Shown: one piece after another, positions 14,126 through 25,805 of the stretch | How the letters are laid out: the number at the start of each line of letters is the position of its first letter | Numbering within the stretch: the stretch's first letter is position 1 | Source of the DNA: Psococerastis gibbosa | Taxonomy: Eukaryota; Arthropoda; Insecta; Psocodea; Psocidae | NCBI GenBank assembly: GCA_963971405.1 | Contig: OZ020490.1 | Location: forward strand, 30,777,464-30,841,463 | Length of the DNA: 64,000 bases | Reading direction: 5' to 3' | Notes under the pieces: model-generated | What the model was told of the DNA's origin: nothing | Databases searched by the model: none | Seen by the model: only the letters and a program-made list of their open reading frames with translations | Program-made: the position numbers and the translations under genes

Positions 14126-17100
14126 TAACTGGGACAGAATTTCTTCCTAGTTTTTAATCTACATGAAAACTTACAGTTGTACTTTAAGAGGATATACAGT
14201 ATTAAGTATGAAGCTGTAACAACATCATTTTCTAGCTTAGTCTATGACCAAAAAAAAAAAAAGTGAAAGCAATTTTCAAAATTATTTCAATGCTGCAGCA
14301 AAAGCCATACGTTATTTCTGTGTCTAGACCAGCGTCTAACCTAATGCACTAAACACCCGTGATAATCAGTTAATTATCAAATAACAAACCTGTAAATAAG
14401 GGTCTAATAAGACGTCTCAGACCTAGTGCTAACGATGAAAGCTATAAAAGTGTTTTAATTACCACTTCTACTTTCAGTAAAAATTTGCTAAGAGGATATG
14501 GAAATGGAACATAGATAATTTGCAGCCAAAACCGGACACCAACTATTTTTTTTATTAAATTTATTAGCAAGTTAATGAAGATTTGGTCTATTCAATTTCA
14601 ATACTTCGTATTAGAGGGTATTGTCAATTTTTTGTGTTAGCCTCCCACGAATGTGAAAAATGTAATTGTCATGAAAGAAGAGCTGTAACAAAAGTTAAAT
14701 ACACCTAATTTATGATGTGCAAAAGTCTTCTACAACTTGAATATACTAAATGTTTATGTAACTTGCTTATTAAATTTAATAACTAAGTCAAAAAAAAATT
14801 TCCTATTTTGAGATGCCGACTTTTTACGTCTTATATCCTCTTTAAGTAGTTAGAAATCATTTCTGAACTGTCAATTGCACGACTCGTAGTAGCAAGCTTC
14901 TACTGATTTCTACAATAGTTAAAACCTGTCAAAACTATTATAGGGACAACAGAAGCAGCTTTCCTATACTTTTCATTCAATAAATTATTTCAATGCGAAT
15001 ATAAGCTTTCATACTAGGCTGATTAGTCTAAGGACGGGCGGAAAAATTTAGTAAGGGATCTGTTTTCCTGTAGTTAGAAGAAAGCTGGGCCTAAGTAGCA
15101 ATTCCAAACTATCAAATCAAATAATTGAAGTTTTTTTTTTTTAATTCCAAAAGAGAATCAGCAAATACTAGCACAACTAAACAGCACCTACAAAACAAAA
15201 ACTGATATCTCAACCTATCCTATCAGAGACCTCCCAGTGCCGGAAACTGCAAGCCCTCAAAAAAGGAAAAACAAAATACCGGATCGCAGACAGCCAAAAA
15301 CACACTAAACACACACAGCAACAGCAGAGAAATAATCCAAATGAAATGGGCACCACCGATATCACCAAAACACAAACACAGTTAAAATTATAAGTAATTT
15401 TCACTTACATTTAACAAAATAAATAATTAACAATAATTTATATACAGAGATGTAGTGAACACCTCAACGACTAGTACAGTACTGCGACAGACAGGTAGGC
15501 GCACTGAGTATATCAAGCTAAGTCTCCCCACCACTTGCCGCGCGGCGAGCATTACCTTATATGGGCATGTTGAGGATGGTACGTTATCGCTGGGGCTTAT
15601 CACTCAAACCGCTTCCCCCCTGACTCATCTCATAGCTGATATCATTCTTTGCTTTATTGTCAAAAGGAAAACAAAATATGGATATTTTTCATAGCTGGTC
15701 CGATAAGGTTTTTTTTTAATTCGCACTCTCACGGGAAAGGCAGCTTACAAGTTTTGCCGGTAGATGGTATGGCACTTTGAATGGCCGGCAAACTGGGAAG
15801 ATGCAACCTGGAGCTGCAGCAACGATATTTTCTGAATTAGCGGGTTCATGATAATTTTAACAATAGTGGGGTCTAAGGTTGACAAATTTTTTTACGCTAA
15901 ATATAGTATTTTCTATGCCAATATGTCTAAAAATATAGTAGATCATGGAAATGCCTAAAAACAAATATAGTAAGATAATTTATCATAATTTTTATTAATA
16001 AATTGACTTATTATACCTACTTACTACGTTTTTTTTAATTTTTAAAAGAATATTTCGTTGCTGCACGTAACAGCTTTTTACTTTTTTTTAATGAAAAATT
16101 CTTAGCTTCCCTGGCATGTTTCATCCACATAGCAATTAATCAAATAACTAAGCTTTTATTAACTCAATACTGGCCCTAAGACTAAAAAAATATAGTAGGG
16201 TTGGCAAACCCATGCTAACATTAACAGAATTTTACAGCGTGTGCAAAATTGTAAGAACGACTTAAATCTGAAGCTTTGAAATAGGATGAGTATGTTTGGC
16301 GTATTTCTGGGATTCTAAGGGCAGTGTAGATAGATACCCCATTATATGTAGTTTTGTGCACGCAGGACGTTATTTTCGGTAAGCAACCTTCCAGCAGCCT
16401 TTTACACAATATAATAAAAAGATAGCATTGTACTGTACAGACAGGGTTTTTTATATTTTCGGGAGGTCCGTCTGGCAAACTTACGAAAGAAAATCACGTA
16501 GAGCCCTATAAATTAAGGGTACTCATTAACAGTTTTTACCGTTACCATCAATCGACCAAAAACCCTCAGTCCTTCTCAGGATTTAGCTTGATGATGGGAG
16601 TAGCACCCTCTCCCGAAACGTCACCCCCTTCCCATGACAATGGGCTCCGCCCTCGTTGTTCGATGGCTATGAGGCTCATGCCTCTAATGATTATTAACAC
16701 AGCAGGCAATGTAAGTCCAACTAACCCTTTGTAAAATAGTATACCATTCAAGTTTCTTATAATTTTATGGTGAGACAAGCGGGTGCAACACCCTTTGCGA
16801 GTCCGTCCCTAGTGTCTGCTGCGGGTGGCAACTCAACCCTCTCCGACAGCAGTTGGGAATTTTTCGAAAGCCTTCATAGTTTTACTGTTATATGGGACGG
16901 AGGCGAATCAAACAAATTAAGTATAATAAACATCGCTACAGCCCTTCGTAAGTCATAACTATCCACCTCTTGTTTTTTATATAGGCAACTGATGTTGGGG
17001 GGAAAGGCTACACAATTTAAGTCCAAGAAGAGAACTCTCTCGTTAGATGGCCATGTTCAAAGAAAGACTCCTTAACTAGCAATTCAAACTGACCCTAACA

Positions 17101-17135
17101 TGTGGCCACTCCGCACCCTTCAAAACTAGCATTAC
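14126..17135. other. AT-rich DNA without a recognised gene
   Basis: No supported coding region. The segment at about 16280-16480 shares sequence (TATGTTTGGCGTATT and neighbouring blocks) in opposite orientation with 25290-25390, so part of it is an old dispersed repeat. Open frames here are short and unrecognised. Confidence 0.5.
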
Positions 17136-17530
17136 CTAATATCTGACCGACGTACTAACGGAAGATTTAACAGAATATCTTCGAATGTCCACAAAGTCCA
17201 TTGTAGCCATAAAAGGCATGATCAACAGCTCCAATGCATGGATGTGTCGCCAAACCCTCTGCAGTACTTCTTCAGCTAGCCGCCCCAACAACATAGAGAC
17301 AAGACACTTAACATCTAATTTTTTAGAACGCAGCCAAAGTCCATTCCAATGCATACCTACAGGGGGCACGGTTTGTAGCCATAAAAGGCATCAATTTCAG
17401 GCTCCATTGCATTGTGGATATGTCGCTTAGCAGTCCGTAGTACTTCCTGAGTTAGGCGTGCCAGCGACAAGGCCACCTTGCCGGTGATTCAACTACGACT
17501 TCCTTTGCAGCCATACATACCTTCTACGGG
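17136..17530 (-). repeat. Diverged tandem duplication with an open reading frame
   Basis: Two units (about 17195-17380 and 17381-17530) share GTAGCCATAAAAGGCAT and downstream blocks. On the minus strand both can be read as related peptides: RLAEEVLQRVWRHIHA in one and RLTQEVLRTAKRHIHNA in the other, in different frames. This suggests a duplicated, now decayed coding segment. The protein is not recognised. Confidence 0.45.
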
Positions 17531-18239
17531 CAAGCTTAAGACAGGATAGACATGAGAAGCGGCCAAAAAGTTACAATGGTTTTTTTGTACCGGCCATCTG
17601 AGGCACTTCGAATTACATTCTATGTAGCGGACTTACAGATACAGTAATTAAAAGAAAAAAATTATGTCACATGAAAATCAACCTTTCCTAGGTATTGAGC
17701 CAAAGTTGTGCTTAAGGGACAACCACAGGGGAAAATCTAAGAAGCTTAAAAAGAAAAATCTCAAAACATCGATCATAATCAATTTTCGGTCAAAGCTATC
17801 AGGACAAACAGAACAAGTGTTCGTGAGACATATAGTCCACAATTATTGCATTTGATTTCTACAGAAAAACGATTGGTGTTGTTAGTCCTGGTGCTAGTGA
17901 AGGCCAGCATGTCATATATCGAAATGTAGAGGAACATTTCTACTAATTTAATGGATACATCTGTTGGCTCTACGATCAATATTACCTTAGAAAATTGACA
18001 GAGTGGGGGAACTCAAATTAGTGACGACCGCAGGTATCAAAATATGTCGTATAATTAATGGACATTTTTGAATATCTCTACAATGGATATTGCCCGGGAA
18101 CATGGACTCAGTACAAAGAACGCTTACAGATGTTGTCAGATTTGCTCTTAGCTGCCCAAGTATCATCAGCTGAGCCGGGCGCCATACCAAGTTGAATCCA
18201 GCGGACCCGAGCAGGTTCAATGATGGAGATAACTTGGTC

Positions 18240-18675
18240 GTGTGCACAGTGCCGGTAGGGAAACATGGTAGGACTTAAATAATTAGATTGCTCGTGACTT
18301 CGTGGTATTTCATTTTAATAAACAAAAAATAACAAAAACTTTTAGTTTTAGAAAAATTTGTTACTATAACAACCCGAATTAGTAAAACCCAAATAATCGT
18401 TAAGAAATTAACTTTGTCTAAGAAACCCACTTGTGTTAGTATAAAAAAAGGGTTTTATACTAACATACGTGGGTTTCTTAGACAAAGTTAATTTCTTAAC
18501 GATTATTTGGGTTTTACTAATTCGGGTTGTTATAACAAGTTTTTCTAAAACTCGAAGTTTTTGTTATTTTTTGTTTATGGTAGAACTTGTCCTGGTCACC
18601 TCCGAACTAATCGTGTGACTTCACTGTGTTTCCCAAGTGGTTCGGAATCCACTATAATCAGGAGGTCCACTGTCC
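18240..18675 (+). repeat. SINE-Z copy 1, split by a long palindrome
   Basis: Left part 18240-18276 and right part 18579-18675 match the Z family (compare 57460-57605). Between them lies the palindrome at 18320-18576. GGTAGGACTT and GGTAGAACTT flank the inserted stretch and look like an imperfect 10-bp target duplication. Confidence 0.6.
18320..18576. mobile_element. Long near-perfect palindrome (fold-back element)
   Basis: Arms of about 125 bp are inverted copies with only a few differences, separated by a spacer of a few bases near 18450. It can form one long hairpin. The ends do not match the GGCG hairpin family. It is inserted in SINE-Z copy 1. Confidence 0.8.
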
Positions 18676-18764
18676 TATGAGCCCACACCGTGGCCTGGGA
18701 CTGTGTCCAATCATACTACTACTACTATCATCAGCTAAGTACCCGAGCTGTCACACCTCCACCT

Positions 18765-18900
18765 ATTACACTGCGTCAATGGGAAGCTTGTCTTAACTTG
18801 TCCACTATCACTTGTAGCCGGTGTAGGTGGACATCGAGAACGTATAACAGTTTGCCAACGGCCGAAATGTTTTACGCAAACAATAACGGACGGAAAACTG
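18765..18900 (+). repeat. Repeat Y copy 2, partial
   Basis: Contains CTTGTAGCCGGTGTAGG and GCCAACGGCCGAAATG. It is followed at 18958-18980 by a short AAT microsatellite. Confidence 0.65.
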
Positions 18901-18999
18901 ATGAGATCGTTGGTAGGGCAAGGTTTAATGGCCTTATATATAAGTAGACCTACCAACTTAATAATAATAATAATAAATATTCAAATAATAATAATTAAT

Positions 19000-20130
19000 C
19001 GTCAGCTGGCAGTACTATCGTCTTCTCCTCGGATTTACCAGTCTGTTTCACAGTGATTGCAGACTATCCCAATTACTGGAATTGTCGGACAACTCAGCGT
19101 TAAATCAATATAGCATTCCTGGAATATTCCAATAATAATCACACCACTAGACTTCAACCAGTGGCACGTCATTCCAGTGACTCATGATAAGAATGTGTCT
19201 TATCGCTCGACTGTGGAGTCTCAAACCACTAGAGAGGCCATTGACGTACGACATGGATGAAGGACATTGTATTTAAATATTTTTTTTTCCATAAGTTGAC
19301 GCATAAGTATGTAGCTTGCAAGTCTTATCACACAACTCCGGAATCTTTTCTCACCTCATTTAAGAGGGCATTAAAATCAAGGATGTGGCGTGTGGACAAA
19401 TAAAACCAGACTACCTTAAAATGAAGTAGATTGCGGAAGGAATTTTAAAGAAAGAATAGGATTGCCTCTTAAGAGGGTGCGTCGGACTAGTAAAACGAGT
19501 CACGAGGGAAAATAAAAAATACTGTGTACTTACTATTGGTAAATTTGGCTAAAATCTAAGTTTAAAAAGGGAAGATGTGCGCTTCAGAAAAAAAATCACG
19601 ATTGAAATATTTATTATAACTAGACGTGTTTTTATTTAAGCATTTGCCCAATTGTTAAAATTATTCACTGACCTCAAACCGGCCAATATAAGAGAACACT
19701 ACTGCGCTGTATAAATATAACATGAGGAGCAAACTTTCAAAACGGCACTAATCCATTTTCGTAAAATGTTCAGTAAACACGAAAAACATCATTATTTCGG
19801 CTATATTACAACGGTAATGTAGGATTTTAACCCTTCAGAAGACTGGGTTACATTTTTTTGGTTTGTTTTGATTAGCAATCCTGATTCAAGTCATCTTTAA
19901 GATGGAAAATCGATGATAAAATCAATTTTTAATTTTCATGGATTTGTGACGTTTTGAAAGTTTGCTCCTCAAATGCAAAAATACAAACGTAAAATTACAA
20001 TTTCAATCTACTCAAAGCATCATAGTTTGTAGCTATATTTAATAAAGAGTACAAGACAATATGACGCTAAATTTTCGATACTGGCTTTATTTCATTTAGA
20101 GTATTTTTATTTATTTTGAAGGACTTTTTA
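19000..20130. other. No recognised feature
   Basis: AT-rich. No open frame with a plausible product and no clear repeat boundary were seen. Confidence 0.5.
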
Positions 20131-20340
20131 GGGACCATAGGTCCCTTGTCCAATGCCAACGACCCTATGGATTTCGGACATTATTTATATTGTTTCCGTA
20201 TCAATTTTTAGCCATTGACAAACTGGTATCCGTTCTCGATGTCAACCTACGCCGGCTACAAGTGATCATGGACAAGCTGAGAAAGCTTACCGTTCACGCA
20301 ATGAAACAGGCGAAAGCATGACTTAACCAAGTACAGATAC
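20131..20340 (-). repeat. Repeat Y copy 3
   Basis: Near full-length reverse copy, from GGACCATAGGTCCC to AACCAAGTACAGATAC. Confidence 0.7.
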
Positions 20341-21009
20341 CTTCATGAGTGGCTTAGTATCATTAGTAGCACGAGGTAAAGAATTAGGCGAACTCATAAT
20401 TATTGACTCGCATAAAAACAATACACTTTCATCATACCTTGTACGCATACTTAAGATACGTATGCGACACAGATAGTCTACACAATGTTATCAATATCAG
20501 GTACAGATATCCAAGCGGATCGCTAAGTTCAAGTGGTTCAGTCACATCAATACGTAGATAAACATTATCAAACTGTTAATTGATAATTGTGGTGGTCATC
20601 CTTGCCTTATTACCGCGTAATTAGTTGATAACGAGCGAAAATAAAAGTTAATTATAAAGTAAAATTATTTGAACCGCGCCGACCGGTGGGGGGCCACAAT
20701 TCTCTCAGTCTTGTCGACTTCATTCTATCAGTTAAGTAGTTCCCGTTCTATTGAAGACCACGTGACTAGTTTCCTTTAGTAAACTGACAGTTGACATTGG
20801 CCACACCAAAATAGGTTGGTTTATATTTTTCTAATTAAGTTAAGAGTGTGCAGCCCGTAGGAAATTGGCCGCCCAAAATTTAGTACTTTTTATTTAATTA
20901 AAACTAAGAAAGTTATTAAAGATTTGGCTCATTTAAGTTGTAGAAGACTACTTTGTGCATCGTATAATAGGGTATTTTTAATTTTTGGTACCGTAGCTTT
21001 TTAATAAAC

Positions 21010-21180
21010 ATGATCCAAGTCCCACACTGGCTACATTTTCTGACCATGCTTAGGAGGGCATGTAAAGCAGGCGGTCCCGGGCCTTCCTAGTTGAGTGTAA
21101 GAGAGGGCTTTATAGCCCTAACTCCGCTAGGTTGGCTTAGTAATATAAACAATAAAAAGCCCCTATTTATTTATTCATTA
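21010..21180 (+). repeat. SINE-A copy 4, lacking its tRNA-like head
   Basis: Begins inside the B-box region (CCAAGTCCCACACTGGC) and keeps the body and tail. Confidence 0.75.
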
Positions 21181-21838
21181 ACAATATTATATAATATTAA
21201 CAAATAAATTTTCACGTAAAATAGATACTATGAAAAAACTACAAAATTAAAAATACCCTATTAGATGATGCAAGTACACCTTAAATGAACCAAATCTTCA
21301 TTAACTTGCTGAGTAAATGAAATAAATAATAAATATTAAATTTTGGGCTGCCAATTTCCTATGGGCGTTACACACAGAATACTTAAGTTATAAAAATTTA
21401 GTCCATTCAATTGGTATAGGACTATTTCATACACTATAATGTGTATTTTTGTTGTTATAACTTTTCCATGAACTTAATAATTCGGTAAATTTCCGTCTCC
21501 TATCAGTTTCACGGAAAAAGCCTGCACTAAAACAAAAAGAAACTCTTATTACTATGTATGAATGTCTGCTAATTGAACATTTTCAATAACTTGCTGAGTT
21601 AATTAATTAAAAAATGTAAAGTATTCAACTTTGAGGTGCCAATTGTCTACGTAGCATATCCTATTAAGGGGAACAAAAATAAAATAACCTATTTTGGGAT
21701 GATCCAGTGATGGAAAATGTCAACGGTAAGCATCCTCTAACCTAACAGGCATTTGCCTGGTTCTGTCCCCGGACAAGTTCTTACATTCAAGTCAATTATT
21801 TATTAAATCACAAAAAATAAAAGTTATAGAAATTTACA

Positions 21839-22260
21839 TCATCTACCGCAAGGTATTGGCCCGTAAATTGTATCGCTGATCATTTCGAACCCCCTAGTCA
21901 TCAATTCTATCGTTCGATCAAGACCCAGCTGATGTTTTACCTTGTTAAGACCTTTGGTAATGTTTATTAGCCGGTTAACAGTGATAGTAAAAAATAGGAC
22001 AAGGGCAACAGCAGTCAACACGACAGCGGAGGCCCGTCCCTTGTACGGCCTATTACAATCAATGACATCCTACCCAACAGCACTCGGGCCATACCAATGT
22101 TTACATTTCTAATGGAGTACAGTATATCATAGTGAGATTGTCCAAAGTGACTTCGTGGAACTTCATCATATTTAAAATTGTAGAAAGAGTGAGACGCAAC
22201 TAATCCACAATAAAATATATTAACAGTGACCGGTTTCGGTAAGATACCATCATCAGACAT
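21839..22260 (-). other. Open frames of unknown origin, one with a membrane-like segment
   Basis: Two short minus-strand frames touch near 22018. The downstream frame (21839-22021) has a hydrophobic stretch LTAVALVLFFTITV followed by a charged segment. The upstream frame (22015-22260) ends in RMSLIVIGRTRDGPPLS, and its start lies in the palindrome at 22174-22363. No family could be assigned. It may be a decayed gene piece or chance. Confidence 0.25.
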
Positions 22261-22363
22261 GGTTTGATTTCATTTAATGTCTGATGATGGTATCTTACCG
22301 AAACCGGTCACTGTTAATATATTTTATTGTGGATCAGTTGCGTCTCATTCTTTCTACAATTTT
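22174..22363. mobile_element. Fold-back element with CCGAAACCGGTC arms
   Basis: Inverted arms at about 22174-22260 and 22276-22363 pair almost perfectly and contain GTCTGATGATGG and CCGAAACCGGTC. Repeats bearing this motif pair are widespread in invertebrate genomes. The spacer is about 15 bp. Confidence 0.75.
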
Positions 22364-22402
22364 GAGTACAGTATATACCAGTATTTGGAAATTCCATCCT
22401 TT

Positions 22403-22607
22403 CAACTGAAATTACGGGATAAATAAAACTGAACTTGGCGGGATTCGAACTCACGATCTACGCAAACCGGGGCGTCGGCTTAACCGCTCAACCACAAGCC
22501 CGCACAAGAACAGTAAATGAATATCCTCCACTTAGGCGCAGATCGTGGGTTCGAATCCCGCCAAGTCCAGTTTCTATTTATCCTCTAATTTCAGTTATAA
22601 CGTGGAG
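22403..22607. repeat. Head-to-head inverted pair of tRNA-derived SINE units
   Basis: The left unit (minus) and right unit (plus) each contain a B box: GAGTTCGAATCCCGC on the minus strand near 22452-22438 and GGGTTCGAATCCCGC on the plus strand near 22547-22561. The left unit also carries an A-box-like GTGGTTGAGCGGTTAAG. The 70-bp arms match at roughly 85 percent. It is not a functional tRNA pair, since acceptor ends are absent. Confidence 0.6.
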
Positions 22608-23374
22608 GTTGCCTCTTCAACCAAAAGTTAATTTAAAAGTCAGTGTTATATATTCCATATAATACTGCAATAATGTCCATAGTTTCACACCTTATACGAT
22701 TAATAATACTCAGTATCACAGTTTAAAAAACTTCCACGACCGGAGTAACATTATGAAGCAGTTGAACGACCACGGCCTATCATCCCGGATTCTACTGCTT
22801 CATCAGTATCACAACTACTGTTGGGTGGCCCCCACCGATCTATATTATTTCCAATCATGCCGATCTCATTTAGAAACATTAAAAATTGTGATCTGTGTTA
22901 GAGGCACATATCATGTATCAAAATTATCAGAAACATTTGTTTAACCCGGATGATATATTTTAGACAGCTCTACGATTGATTTTTGATGTTTACATTTAAA
23001 AGGCTTTTCCCCCTCCCATTATCTTGATGGCTGTGAATCTTTTTAGTAAATTCCTGGGGCCATAAGGGGTTCAAATACATGGTATTTGTATCCGGCAACA
23101 TTTCATGCGCACGCAATACTTTGGAGGAACGAAAAGGTGTAAAAGCTGCATGTGTACCTGTCTTAGGTTAAGAATGCATAACAATTGTGTGTCTCCTAAG
23201 TAAAGTTAATTTACCATAGGGCACAGGTTTAACGTAAGTTTATAACGCTTTGATTGTAAAGTGACATAATTATGATTCATAACACTTCAATAAAGAATTT
23301 TTTGATAAGATTTCTTTTTCGATCCGTTTTTTTTTGTGTCTTTTAAAAAAGGTTAATCGCATGTAAACAATGTA

Positions 23375-23510
23375 GTGAATGTATCCGATTGACCTCTATA
23401 GTCGCCTCTGTAGGTTAGTACCCGCGTTGAGTCACGACACGTCTCCGATCGCATGGCTTGTAGAGACTCGCACAAGTACAAGCACGCTACCACCTTGCCA
23501 TCGAAGTCCA
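23375..23510 (-). repeat. SINE-B copy 2
   Basis: Carries TCGCCTCTGTAGGTTAGTAC, GTAGAGACTCGCACAAGTAC and the end CCATCGAAGTCCA shared with the other copies. Confidence 0.7.
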
Positions 23511-23739
23511 CCCAAAATCCAGAGAGTCCATCACTAATCTCAATTTACTGTAAATTTTACTAATTACTCAAGACCCACTAAATCTCTAGTTTCAGCAGCT
23601 CCGGTATACAGTAAGTATTTCCTATACACATTTTATACTTGGGCTCAAATTCCGTTTCCACTCATTTTCCTTTTAACAATGTCAACAGGTATTTGAAATA
23701 CTTGTTATACACGTAGACCTACTTTAGTGGCGTAAACAA

Positions 23740-23910
23740 TAGAGTCTTGCCCTGCCAACGACCTCATCCATTTTCCAAACATTATATTTTTTTCCGCACA
23801 AATTTTTGTCACTAGCAAACTAGTACAGTTGCATGTCAAGCCACACGGGCTACAACTGCGAAACTGAGAAATAAATACCATTGCCACAAAATAGTAGGTG
23901 TCAACATGAC
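23740..23910 (-). repeat. Repeat Y copy 4, strongly diverged
   Basis: Weak match in order: GCCAACGACC, TTTCCGCACAA, CACACGGGCTACAA. Confidence is low because of divergence. Confidence 0.35.
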
Positions 23911-23913
23911 TTT

Positions 23914-24064
23914 GGGGGGTATTCCATATACGTACAACGTCAACGAAAAATTGAAAAATGACGTTTTAGCAGACATTAAAGACATACTAAAAATTCTGCT
24001 ACCACGTCAATTTACGTCATTTTTCAATTTTTCGTTGACGTTGTACGTATGTGGAATGGGCACC
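23914..24064. mobile_element. Hairpin MITE H4
   Basis: Inverted arms share a stem starting ATTCCAYATACGTACAACG. The right arm ends in CACC next to TTA. The inner motif GACGTGGTAGCAGA is in the right arm and diverged in the left. It lies next to H5 and shares its stem start. Confidence 0.75.
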
Positions 24065-24109
24065 TTACGCAAGTTCGGGTACGAGGCAAGCAAGGCAATA
24101 GTTGCTATG

Positions 24110-24536
24110 GCGCCCATTCCACATACGTACAACGTCAATGAAAATTATGAAATTGAAGGACATTTCAATTTCTCATTGATGGGGGCCATTCCATATGTTT
24201 TTCAAAAATTGACAATTTTCAATTGAAGCGTATGCGCCAAATTTTTGAAATTTGTTTCTTGAAATTGTATTTGCTTTCTTCGGCGCCTTATTATTTAATC
24301 CTTATTATAATTTTTATACAGAAATGCTTTCTTTTTAGAGAAATCAATTAAAATAGTTGTACTTGTCATATTCCATGACGCCATTTTTTAATTTTAGTTT
24401 GTTTCTTTCATTGTTTGTGATTTTACTCTATGATCAATTGATCATTGATCAATTTTAACAATGGCATAGAGTAAAATTGAAATGTCCTTCAATTTCATAA
24501 TTTTCATTGACGATGTACGTATGTGGAATACCCGCC
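24110..24536. mobile_element. Hairpin MITE H5, with core, between exact 45-bp repeats
   Basis: Arms begin GCGCCCATTCCACATACG and end ...CCCGCC before TTA. The AT-rich core (GTGATTTTACTCTATGATCA) is shared with H1, H2, H6, H9 and H10. The element is bounded by an identical 45-bp direct repeat (24065-24109 and 24537-24581), far longer than any transposon target duplication. Confidence 0.7.
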
Positions 24537-24601
24537 TTACGCAAGTTCGGGTACGAGGCAAGCAAGGCAATAGTTGCTATGTACTGCTAATTTTTGTTTT
24601 A

Positions 24602-24971
24602 GGCGCCCATTCCATTGACCGGCTAGGGCTATTTCCAACAACGATGACGTGGTAGCAGACATTCAAGACTTAGGTAGAGTTTCCACCGACCTCGCATTGC
24701 AGATTGCAAGTGACATTTTTTCTTTTTAATAGAAATCTATTAAAATGTTTGTAATTAACATATCCCATGAAGCCATTTTTTAATTTTAGTTTGTTTGTTT
24801 GTGATTTTACTGTATGATCATTGATCAATTTTAACTATGGCATAGAGGAAAATAAACATTTCCGTCAATTCTGCAATGCGAGGTCAGTGGAAACGCCACC
24901 TAAGTCTTGAATGTCTGCTACCACGTCACCGTTGTTGGAAATAGCCCTAGCCGGTCAATGGAATGGGCACC
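24602..24971. mobile_element. Hairpin MITE H6, composite
   Basis: Outer arms are flanked by TTA on both sides (24599-24601 and 24972-24974). The inner element at 24673-24900 sits in the loop with TTA on the left and TAA on the right. It has the same two-layer layout and closely related sequence as H1 and H10. Confidence 0.8.
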
Positions 24972-24975
24972 TTAG

Positions 24976-25243
24976 GATAACATCCCGACATTGAATGCAA
25001 ATTATGTACATCAATACACGGGGCAAAAGAATCATACAAGATGAGTCCAGTAGGGCCGATAGCCATGTGAGAGGCAACATCATCAATGAAGAATGAACCA
25101 TCTGCACAGGTGTACCAGCGGGCAACAAGGGTACAAGCAACTCCTGACATTTTCCCATGATAATAATAGCCGCGGTCAATAAACCCCCTTTCCTTTTCTC
25201 CAGCGAAGTCCATATCTCTGTTTAACCACACTAAGCCTGTCAA
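24976..25243 (-). pseudogene. Open segment of about 100 codons, possible exon or decayed gene
   Basis: The minus-strand frame is open from about 25276 to the border of MITE H6. It reads as a glycine- and cysteine-containing peptide with segments GGSCNLTGLVWLNRDMDF, GYYYHGKMSGVACTL and WYTCADGSFFIDDVASH. A possible acceptor (TTTGACAG) lies at about 25244-25237. No donor is obvious before H6, which cuts the segment. The family is not recognised. Composition looks more protein-like than neighbouring chance frames. Confidence 0.3.
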
Positions 25244-25476
25244 ATTGCAGCTCCCACCCAGAATATCGGACCTAAATTATTCTGTGAAGGACGCTGGGCG
25301 GTTTTAAGCTGAAAACTACATATTTTGGGGTATCTACTTCCCTTCAAACCCCAAGAATACGCCAAACATACTTATGTTCCATTTAAATGCTCTAATTAAA
25401 TAGCTCATAAAACCTGTCATTGGTGCGCTCAGGCAGTGAAATTCTGTGAATGTTTGCACCGGATGACTAGCGGTTA

Positions 25477-25689
25477 GGCGCTTTTTCCACCGACGTCAAT
25501 TTTCAATGTGCATGTGGATGACGTGGTAGCAGACATCATTAATTAGTCTCTGCCATATTTTAAGGAGACTATAATGTAGACACTTAACTTATCTATTATA
25601 AATTAAGTTATAATATGGTAGAGACTAATTAATGTCTGCTACCAGGTCATCCACATGCACATTGAAAATTGACGTCGGTGGAATGCGCC
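25477..25689. mobile_element. Hairpin MITE H7
   Basis: 213 bp with arms of about 90 bp that pair nearly perfectly. They begin GGCGC, then TTCCACCGACGTCAAT, then a stem unique to this copy, then GACGTGGTAGCAGACAT. Flanks are TTA on the left and TAA on the right. Confidence 0.85.
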
Positions 25690-25805
25690 TAAATAGACAC
25701 GAAGACGGCCGTGTCCAGGAGGGTGGCCAAGGAGTCCGGACCCCCCCCCCCCCCCCGAAATCAAAACATGGGCACGGCCTTGGACACGAATGAGGTGAAT
25801 GTTTT
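25690..25805. repeat. G/C-tract MITE-like fragment
   Basis: Inverted ends GGCCGTGTCC and GGCACGGCCTTGGACAC surround a run of about 16 C at 25741-25756. It resembles the G/C-tract hAT-type family, but target duplications are not clear. Confidence 0.45.

Noticed and set aside
21000-21180. Terminator-like or gene-like meaning of the recurring GAGTGTAAGAGAGGGC block
   Set aside because: It is the body of SINE-A, present about 13 times.
22430-22560. tRNA genes suggested by TTCGAATCC boxes
   Set aside because: Acceptor stems do not pair and no coherent anticodon arm was found. The units are repeated and tailed, so they are SINE heads.
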